In this document: positions 56,998-64,000 of the stretch, piece by piece
Numbering within the stretch: the first letter of the stretch is position 1
Layout: every line of letters begins with the position of its first letter
NCBI GenBank assembly: GCA_022059125.1
Contig: JAEUWY010000012.1
Coordinates: forward strand, 868,001-932,000
DNA: 64,000 bases
Reading direction: 5' to 3'
DNA from: Corynespora cassiicola
Lineage: Eukaryota; Ascomycota; Dothideomycetes; Pleosporales; Corynesporascaceae
Notes under the pieces: generated by a model
The model's input: only the letters and a program-made list of their open reading frames with translations
What the model was told of the DNA's origin: nothing
Databases searched by the model: none
Program-made: the position numbers and the translations under genes

Positions 56998-59064
56998 ATG
57001 ACTAGCCCTGCCTCTCGCCATTTCGCACAAAACTTGGAGACTCCCGACTCCCACTCGTTCCCCTCGCTCTCTTCGCTCCTCGTCGCCGCCGCCGTCGGCG
57101 CACTCGCCCTGCTCAAGGCCCTCGACCTCCTCGGATTCCCCGTATACCGCTGGCTCCACCAGCTCGCCCTCATGAGCCGCCCCTCCTCGAGCGGCAGCGC
57201 CGTGTCGCTGACCGCGAGCGCTTCCGGCGACAGCCAGCAGTCGGGCGTGCAGCGCAGCCTCAGCAACGTTTTTGGCAAGGTGACGGGCGCCCTGACGAGG
57301 GGCAACAGCAACGCGCCAGCTGGCCTGGGCAACTGGGACAATTCATGCTACCAGAACAGCGTCATTCAGGGCCTGGCTTCCCTGCCCTCGTTGCGCCGCT
57401 ACCTCGACAAGACGACAGCTGAGCATCCTTCGCTGGACGCCGACTCAACAAATGGCGCTCTATTTGATCTGATCAAGAAGCTCAACGACCCGGAAAACCA
57501 GGGCCAACACTTCTGGATTCGCGGGAAGCTCAAGTCCATGAGCACTTTCCAGCAGCAAGATGCCCAAGAATACTACTCAACCATTCTGGATGCGTTGGAC
57601 AAGGAGGTGCAGAAGCTGTCGAATAGTAAGAGACGATCCCGCGCATCATTCAGTGCCGCCGCGAGACGCCTGAGTAGCTCACATCTCCAATCAACAGGCG
57701 CGGAAGCATCCGAAGAGGAAAATGCCGTCGAAGAAGAGAAGGTTTCCGAGGAGCAGCCAAAACCGGCGCCGAACCCACTCGACGGACATCTGGCCCAACG
57801 TGTTGGCTGCGTCACCTGTGGTTTCACCGAGGGCCTTTCCCTCGTCCCTTTCAACTGCCTTACCGTTCCCCTTGGTCGCAATTCCAGATACGACATCCGC
57901 GACTGCCTGGACGAGTACACCGAGCTCGAATACATTGACAATGTCGAGTGTGCAAAGTGTACAGCACTCCATTTGAAGTCCACTCTGGTTAAGCTGGGTG
58001 GGGAAAAACCTGGTTCTCCTTTTGCGAAGAAGCTGGAAGCAGTACAAGAAGTTTTGGACGAGGAGGATTTCGATGACAAGACTATGCTTAAGAAATGCGG
58101 CGTCAAGAAGCAAAATTGGACACAGGCCACCAAATCCCGACAAGCAGTCATTGCCCGAGCACCAAAGGCACTGGTTTTGCACGTCAACAGGAGCATTTTC
58201 GACGAGATCACATTCGCGCAGCTGAAGAATAATGCTGCTGTATCATATCCTATGGTTCTCGACTTGGGCAACTGGTGTCTGGGTAGTAAGCCGTCTCTGT
58301 CTCAGCTCCCTGATGAGGCCGAAGAGTGGCCTCGGGATCCCAGAAAGTCGATGCTTGAGAATGAAAATCCCAGGTCTGACTCACTTTTCCAATATCGCCT
58401 AAAGGCGGCCGTCACACACTGGGGTAGTCATGGAAATGGCCACTACATTTGCTACCGACAGCACCCTTCCAACCTCGACCACTCACAAGAAGATCCCGAG
58501 GATGCATGGTTTCGGTTCAGCGATGAGTCTGTTTATGCTGTGTCGGAATCCCAAGCTCACCAAAACAACGTGTTCATGCTATTCTACGAACGCATCGACG
58601 AGTCCGACAAGTTACAAAGTTCCGAAGCCGTATCCATGGACACTGCTGTCGTAATGCCGGATGAGGCGCCTCTGCCTCCTGCTAATGTGACACCTCAGAT
58701 CGATCTATCAGATGAAACAGCTGCAGAGGTTCCACTCCCTGATGAAGACGAAGACGACATTTCTCCGCCTCTTGCAGCCCCCTTCAACGATACTGAGACT
58801 TTCAAGCCTTCCGTTGGTGGTGACTACCCTACACCTCCGCCCTCTACTGGTTACACCGAAATCTCAGACCCTGAGTCCGACAACCAGTCCACACTACTCA
58901 CCTCGGATGACGAGGACGAGCCCGAGTCAATTGACAAGGACTCCACCGCCACTGAACAAGAACCTCCGCAGCCTAAACTTCCACACGTCGTTTTACGTAC
59001 CGCTGGCAGCTCATCAACACAAAATGATGACCGTATGACCGCACCCATGGTGACAGCCTCTTGA
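56998..59064 (+). CDS. ubiquitin-specific protease with N-terminal membrane anchor
   Basis: Single exon, 688 residues. A hydrophobic segment at about 24-48 (SLSSLLVAAAVGALALLKALDLLGF) precedes the USP domain. The Cys box is GLGNWDNSCYQNSVIQGLASL with Cys117. QQQDAQEYYSTILDAL is the QQD box. CVTCG and CAKC pairs suit a zinc ribbon. The His box THWGSHGNGHYICYR places His482, followed by WFRFSDESVYAV. All catalytic elements are present. The anchor plus USP layout resembles the membrane-bound Ubp1/Ubp16/USP30 group, so an ER or outer mitochondrial membrane location is likely. The last about 130 residues are acidic and disordered (DEDEDD, SDDEDEPES). It removes ubiquitin; substrates unknown. Confidence 0.92.
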   Translation: MTSPASRHFAQNLETPDSHSFPSLSSLLVAAAVGALALLKALDLLGFPVYRWLHQLALMSRPSSSGSAVSLTASASGDSQQSGVQRSLSNVFGKVTGALTRGNSNAPAGLGNWDNSCYQNSVIQGLASLPSLRRYLDKTTAEHPSLDADSTNGALFDLIKKLNDPENQGQHFWIRGKLKSMSTFQQQDAQEYYSTILDALDKEVQKLSNSKRRSRASFSAAARRLSSSHLQSTGAEASEEENAVEEEKVSEEQPKPAPNPLDGHLAQRVGCVTCGFTEGLSLVPFNCLTVPLGRNSRYDIRDCLDEYTELEYIDNVECAKCTALHLKSTLVKLGGEKPGSPFAKKLEAVQEVLDEEDFDDKTMLKKCGVKKQNWTQATKSRQAVIARAPKALVLHVNRSIFDEITFAQLKNNAAVSYPMVLDLGNWCLGSKPSLSQLPDEAEEWPRDPRKSMLENENPRSDSLFQYRLKAAVTHWGSHGNGHYICYRQHPSNLDHSQEDPEDAWFRFSDESVYAVSESQAHQNNVFMLFYERIDESDKLQSSEAVSMDTAVVMPDEAPLPPANVTPQIDLSDETAAEVPLPDEDEDDISPPLAAPFNDTETFKPSVGGDYPTPPPSTGYTEISDPESDNQSTLLTSDDEDEPESIDKDSTATEQEPPQPKLPHVVLRTAGSSSTQNDDRMTAPMVTAS

Positions 59065-60372
59065 GCTGTCGTTAGTTGATTGCTTTTTTTCCCACGTTTA
59101 CCTTTTTCCTCCGGGCTCTTCCCTAAAAAAAATTCACGGCAAGGATACATGTCTACTTTCCATTGCATAGACCAACGGCGTTTTTTCTTACGAGCCAGAA
59201 TCGCTCGCCCGACGGGCTACATCATGACGAAGCTGTTCTTCTCGGGACTGGTTTTGGCTTTGTTGGTCGGTGTTGAGGTCCTGTTGCCCGCCATTTTGGA
59301 ACGGGTCAGGCGGCGTTGAGCGGTTGTGACGTCTTTTGGGTTGGCAGGCATCCTGCAATTTTTAGGGGTGCTGGTTTTTCGGGATGCGAGTCGGGTGGAG
59401 AGGGAAGGGAGTAGAGAGTAGTGCAGTGTGGGTAATGATATGTAAGATCTTAGTTCAAATGATCGGGCTTTTCTTCATGTGCATGTCATATTCTTTGGTG
59501 ATTCGAGAGAAGCTCTGAATTGTGAGTTATGGATATGCGGATATGCTCAGGAGTGGATAGGGTGACTTGTAAAGTTTCGTTCGTCTCATTGATCCACGGC
59601 TAAAGCAGCACATGAGGTACATATATCGCAGTCAACGAGCGAGTACCATCACGCCTTGGCGTTAGGTGAAACTACAATTGCTATGTTATAAGCTTCTTCT
59701 GGGTGTAGACAATCGTACACCACGGAAACGAACGAACAGCTAGATGGCAACGATTAGAGGGTCTCAGCGGATAGCTTACTAAAATATTGATGTATTTTCT
59801 AAGTATTAAATGCTGCGGATCCAAATTAACAACGATTGGAAAGCTGAGTCTAGAATCGAACCATACTACCCTTCTGCAATACCTGACCAAGTAAAAGACA
59901 TGTAATTGATGTGCTTTGCTCTTCATTATCATCCTATGTGGGGCAGCACTGGTTAAAAGGGCATCAATAAGAGGGTCTTGAGCTTACCTGGGGCTTGATA
60001 GCTCTCTAGATGCAGATAGGTGTGCATTAAGAAAGAAAACGAAAACCAAACAAGAATTGTTAATCTGGAAAATTGTTAAAAAAATCCAAACACACACGGG
60101 TAAATCAGTACTCACAGCTCAGTCATAGCTCTCAGATGTTACAGGGTTTTCCCAATACAGACCCCAAACAGCCATGCGCGACCTGACGCTCATGAACAAA
60201 AGAAGAGTCTCTTCGACTTTCTGGCCAGTTTAAGAATCTTCACTAGGCACGTCTGACGCCCAAAGGCCTTCAACTTCCCATTCTTGAAAAAGATGTACTA
60301 AAGTGTTGTCCGTGACTTCACCAACGACGGTTTTACGGGAGAGGTACAAGGCATCACGAACCTCCGGCTATT
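59065..60372. other. intergenic, about 1.3 kb
   Basis: 3' side of the protease gene, with a small hydrophobic open frame at 59224-59319 (see findings), then AT-rich spacer. No supported gene. Confidence 0.5.
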
Positions 60373-61179
60373 TCATCCAAGCAGATAACATGCTGCAGGG
60401 TAGTATTTCTCCTTGGGATCTGTTTCCTTCATGCCCTCCGTCATCATATGGGCCGGGGTAGCCTTTGTCATTCGATAGTAGCAGACCATGCTTACACCCC
60501 CGTTTTCGTTCAACGTGGTCACAGTTTTGTATCTTTTCACTGCACAGCTCTTTCCGCTTCGAGTTTTGGGATGGGGCGGTGTGTGAGCAGCAATAGTGCG
60601 GCCCACCTCGACGATTATCAATTTTACGCGAGAAGATTGTTTCGCCAATGTTGAAATGGTCCATATTTTATGGAATGTCATTGCGACGGCGCAAGCCAGC
60701 TGAATAGGCTGCTCCTTCCACTTCAAGGGGATTTTTCGCTCATAATAATCCGACCCTTCAGGCGTGAAGGAGACGGAGACGTTACGGTAGAGCGTGAAAG
60801 TGACCTTGTCGAAGTACATCTGATGAAGTTCGTTGATTGGATCAAGATTGTGATTCCAACTCTTCAAGATTTTACGAGGCACAATTCCTGGCCTTTCGAT
60901 GGTGAGGTTTCGGAGTTCATGGATGTTGGATGGCATTTTGATGCGGATCTCTTCCTCTCTTTGTTTGATACATCGCTCTTGTATCGAAGTCAGAAATATC
61001 TGTGATTTTTTGATGATTTCTGGCTCAAATTCAGCCTTGATCTCCCGGCACGTATATAGGAGCCCAGTCCAGTGAGAGGGTGGTACATCAAGTGGACGGC
61101 CTGGCACCATGTAGATGTATATGTTCAAGCGTAGCTCAGCTGGCAAGGCTAATAGAGGGCTGTATCTTGTGTTCTCCAT
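60373..61179 (-). CDS. 2EXR/F-box-like fungal protein
   Basis: Single exon. ATG at 61179 gives 268 residues starting MENTRYSPLLALPAELRLNIYIYMVPGRPL, the usual start of fungal F-box-like/2EXR proteins; an upstream in-frame ATG at 61281 would add 34 less typical residues. Also seen: HWTGLLYTCREIKAEFEPEI, the common L-x-TCR-x-I-x-x-E motif of this group. The C-terminal part has no recognised motif. Such genes are numerous and fast-evolving in filamentous ascomycetes; a role in ubiquitin ligase recruitment is possible but not shown. The gene is AT-richer than most neighbours. Confidence 0.78.
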   Translation of the reverse strand: MENTRYSPLLALPAELRLNIYIYMVPGRPLDVPPSHWTGLLYTCREIKAEFEPEIIKKSQIFLTSIQERCIKQREEEIRIKMPSNIHELRNLTIERPGIVPRKILKSWNHNLDPINELHQMYFDKVTFTLYRNVSVSFTPEGSDYYERKIPLKWKEQPIQLACAVAMTFHKIWTISTLAKQSSRVKLIIVEVGRTIAAHTPPHPKTRSGKSCAVKRYKTVTTLNENGGVSMVCYYRMTKATPAHMMTEGMKETDPKEKYYPAACYLLG

Positions 61180-61281
61180 CTCAGAATCATAAAGAAATTG
61201 AACAAAACAAGCAGTGGATAAGAACGTATTTGCGTATGTGTTCAGACAGACAAGAGAGCGGGACGAGTGGTATTTATACAT

Positions 61282-61704
61282 CGAAACTCTCCTTTTTCTA
61301 ATTCAGTCAATAAACCTAAACTGGAAAGTTCTTGTATTAATCAATACAATTATTCAGCTCGTCAATTGAATTGATCTGGTAAAGAAAGGGTGGTGGCTTT
61401 CAAGGTTCCCAAGTGTATTCCGCACCACTTGCCGCTAAACACTTGCCTGCCAGCACTCTACAAAAAAACTAAACATTAATATATTGGTATACACGTACTA
61501 CCGACAATAAAATGGTTGATACTACAGTCCATGGATGAGAATGGACATCACCCAATGCGCCGATCTGAGTTTGGATACCTACCTGGTACCTACCTCCGTT
61601 TCCGCGTACCAACACGTGATCGTCGTCCGCTAGCGCAGAACCGTCGCGAAACCTCCGACTCCAGACCTTGGTGCGCCTCAACATCATCGCCCAACACTCA
61701 CACC
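61282..61704. other. divergent promoter, 2EXR gene and FAM32A homologue
   Basis: AT-rich left half, GC-rich right half with ggtacctacct repeats (61579-61594) and CACGTG at 61613-61618. No gene. Confidence 0.55.
61613..61618. promoter_or_regulatory. CACGTG upstream of the FAM32A homologue
   Basis: Context aaCACGTGat, about 90 bp before the ATG at 61705. Function inferred. Confidence 0.35.
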
Positions 61705-62097
61705 ATGCCGTCCTCCGACTACGCCGCAGCGTCGGGCGGTGCCCTCCGACTAAAGGGCGGCGGTGTCGACAAGAAGAAGAAAAAGAAGAAGCCCAAGACC
61801 GCCGACGGCTCTGCGTCCGAAAAGCCCACCTCCGAGCTCGAAGCCAAGTCCAAGTCCCCATCCCACACACCCGGACGGTCCGTGTCGCCTTCTGCGGCCG
61901 AGAAGGCTATCAAGCATTCTGGTGGGCGCGAGAAAACCGAGGCGGAGAAGAGATACGATGAGATGAGGCGGAAGAGGCGAGACGAGAAGATCAAGAAGGA
62001 AGGCTTCAAGACGCACAAGGAGAAGGTTGAGGAGCTGAACAAGTATCTGAGCGGTCTCAGCGAACACCACGACATGCCCAAGATAGGACCTGGCTAA
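61705..62097 (+). CDS. FAM32A homologue (DUF1754)
   Basis: Single exon, 130 residues. ATG at 61705 (context caccATGCC) starts MPSSDYAAASGGALRLKGGG, then KKKKKKK, matching the KGPLKLKG...KKKKKDK start of human FAM32A. The C-terminal half TEAEKRYDEMRRKRRDEKIKKEGFKTHKEKVEELNKYLSGLSEHHDMPKIGPG aligns with FAM32A's TPAQAAFEKMQEKR...KTHKQRVEDFNRHLDTLTEHYDIPKV. Human FAM32A acts in the spliceosome at the exon-ligation stage, contacting the 3' exon. A nuclear splicing role is thus likely here. A Ser/Pro/Lys-rich linker joins the two halves. An upstream ATG in the same frame (61516) gives an unlikely extension. Confidence 0.9.
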   Translation: MPSSDYAAASGGALRLKGGGVDKKKKKKKPKTADGSASEKPTSELEAKSKSPSHTPGRSVSPSAAEKAIKHSGGREKTEAEKRYDEMRRKRRDEKIKKEGFKTHKEKVEELNKYLSGLSEHHDMPKIGPG

Positions 62098-64000
62098 CGC
62101 GGGAGTTGCTGGACATGGGAGGGGGGTACAACGCATGAGAACGATCGATCAATTTTGGCATCAGCATGGAGTTTGGGGCTTCGGATATTGGGCGCGCTCT
62201 TTGCGTAGGAAAATCACACGGGATCGAAAAGGGTGCGAGGAATATGGTAGCAGTCATGCGTTATGGCGGATGGCACCGAAAGCAGGAGAGCCTTGGACAG
62301 TAGCGGGCGCACCCGCGCCATGGGCGCTTTTGGCTTTATTATTCTACGCAGCCTCAGTATTCCCTTTATCCAGGATAGTAAAAACACACAGACTTTCCAG
62401 ATAAAGTGTATGGTTTTCCGTTATTTACGGTCTTGATGTTCGTGATAGTTCCTCTATTTGTATCGACTATGGATACTCACAGCGCATGCAATTCACAGGA
62501 AGTGTGCCGTGGTCAAATGTAGAAATCTAGTATCGTCTTTATATCCTACAGTGAAGCGCATTACAAGATGAGAGATTCATGCTAGAGATCTTGGAATTTG
62601 ACGTGATTGACTTGACTGGATTGGATTGACGCCAAAGAAACCGCGAAGCGGGAGCCCTTTGAAGCGCATGCTCGAAGGTAATGTGTAAGTATGTGATGAA
62701 CAAGTTAGACGTGTTTCTAGGTAGCAAAGAAGCCAAAGGCTGGATAAATCTCCTTAATAACCAAGAAACTACTGTACCTTTACATGTGTTCACAATGATT
62801 CTGGTACCTCATCCCACCTGAGGTTAAGCGCAAAGATATCAGCCAATGGCGGAGTCAGAATGACAACGCATTGGTCGATTACACAAACCGACGTAAAGCA
62901 ACTGGAAAGGTAGAAACATGTAACAGTGAAAAACCCACCTAATTCCAAACCGTTGGTAAATCATCATCATCGTGTATGATCCACCCTGACTGTTCCCCGA
63001 CGGAAAACGGGAAAGAAGAACTAATCCCACCGTCGTCTGCAGGCTTGCACTTATTCTGAAGCCATTGACCTGAATCAACGCCTTCGCAGCCATTACAAAA
63101 TGAGCCAAGGCTTAGGCCTCAAACAGAGTTCCTAAAGCTTCCGATCCGGCGATGCCATGGGCCGGTGTAGAAGCATAATCTCGGCACGCAAAGCGAACCA
63201 GCAAAGAGGGGAACGCGGCTCGAAGACCTGCTCCGTGCCGTCTGAGTCGACGTTCCAGCCCTCTAGCTGCCCACTATTACCCCAGATAACTGAACAGTGC
63301 GTGTCGTGGTGGGAAAAACCTCACAGCTAGAACCCAACTATTACCCCATCGGATCCACTCTGGATCCGGAGTGCAGGTTGACAGCAAAGAGCCGCCCCGC
63401 CAGCTTCCCTGTTTACCCCAGACGAACACAGCGTCCGGGGACGTACGAGGTGACGGTGTCAGAACTATTACCCCAGAGAAACTGCGCTGGCTGTTTGGAT
63501 AGCGCCTCCGTCAGGTGAGACCTATTCCCGAGCTGTTGCGGCTACTTACCCCATAGAAACTGGGGTTTAGATTAGTCAACTGACGCAATTGGAGAACCAT
63601 TACCCCAGAAAAATTCGACCCTCTGCTTGGCGAGCGTGGCTGCCGTCTGCGGTCCTACGAATCGAGCGCAAGGTACATGGAAGACTTGCGTCTAGAAGAT
63701 GGACGGAAGCTTGTGGTTCCTTGGTTCCTTGGGCTCGCGTCGGGTACCTGAACTGACGACTTTTGCTTTCGGTCCGTTCGCTGACCCGAAGAACTGCCCG
63801 AGGGTAAAAAGTTTTCGGAGGGCGCAGACCATCTGGTATCTCTGGTGGATTTCTGAAAGATAAGAGACATGAATGGTCGGTAATAATAAAAGTACATAGA
63901 AATTCATGTGTGGGGTACTAGCGGAGATGGGTCGCGCGGAGTGGGTCGGAGCATCCTGACGGACGGACTTTTTGGAAACTCTTGGACGCCGGGGAATTTC
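62098..64000. other. right-end region without a recognised gene
   Basis: About 1.9 kb. 62.1-63.2 kb shows only random short frames. 63.27-63.62 kb holds six spaced TTACCCCA motifs. The end of the window may be the promoter of a gene lying further right. Confidence 0.5.
63274..63616 (+). repeat. six dispersed copies of a CTATTACCCCAGA-like motif
   Basis: All on the plus strand: 63274-63292, 63338-63349, 63412-63427, 63465-63484, 63542-63561 and 63598-63616. The invariant core is TTACCCCA; four copies continue GA, and three share AAACTG or AACTG just after. Spacing is about 53-77 bp. The DNA between copies is not repeated. Confidence 0.75.

Noticed and set aside
59840..59880. GGTTCGATTCTA on the minus strand, like a tRNA B box
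   Set aside because: No A box or cloverleaf with acceptor pairing could be formed around it.
1..64000. CRISPR arrays, intact transposons, biosynthetic cluster
   Set aside because: No regular direct-repeat/spacer array, no transposase or reverse transcriptase motif, and no PKS, NRPS or terpene synthase gene was seen in the window.

Overview
The window is nuclear DNA of a filamentous ascomycete (Pezizomycotina; Dothideomycetes is my best guess from gene content, but the sequence does not settle it). Supporting signs are many short GT-AG introns (mostly 44-83 nt) with CTAAC/CTAAT-like branch sites, compact genes on both strands, a spliceosomal U2 snRNA gene, fungus-specific families (bZIP with a DUF3425 tail, HET-like, 2EXR/F-box-like, fungal ArAE/DUF2421 transporter) and a secreted RNase T1-type nuclease. 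Gene models were built by hand from frame continuity, splice sites and family motifs; exon coordinates are given in the entries.

Layout. 0-10 kb: EBP2 (cut by the left edge), HSBP1, a TigA/ERp38-type protein disulfide isomerase, a thioredoxin, an APC-family permease, an RNase T1-like secreted ribonuclease and porphobilinogen deaminase HEM3 (with a GC-AG intron). 10-13 kb: a decayed HET-like gene. 13-16.5 kb: a bZIP factor divergent from an HSL-type alpha/beta hydrolase. 16.5-18 kb: AT-rich gene-free DNA. 18-24 kb: dihydroxyacetone kinase, GPI11/PIG-F, translin (7 exons) and U2 snRNA, all on the minus strand. 24-33 kb: gene-poor, with one small orphan gene, low-complexity DNA, one conserved fungal protein of unknown function and a long GC-rich leader. 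33-48 kb: ASE1/PRC1, a feruloyl-esterase-like hydrolase, a DUF1308 protein, SRP9/21, two unknown proteins and an ArAE-type membrane transporter. 48-62 kb: UTP8 divergent from ELG1, ALB1 divergent from a membrane-anchored ubiquitin protease, a 2EXR/F-box-like gene and a FAM32A homologue. 62-64 kb: no gene seen, but six copies of a TTACCCCA motif.

Most genes are independent housekeeping functions: ribosome biogenesis (EBP2, UTP8, ALB1), ER folding and targeting (PDI, GPI11, SRP9), mitosis and genome maintenance (ASE1, ELG1), haem and glycerol/DHA metabolism (HEM3, DAK). I see no biosynthetic cluster, no intact mobile element, no CRISPR and no clear novel multigene system. The items most worth a second look are the repeated TTACCCCA array at the right end, the repeat/hairpin block upstream of U2, the GC-AG intron in HEM3, the broken HET-like gene and the small orphan gene at 24.7-25.1 kb.
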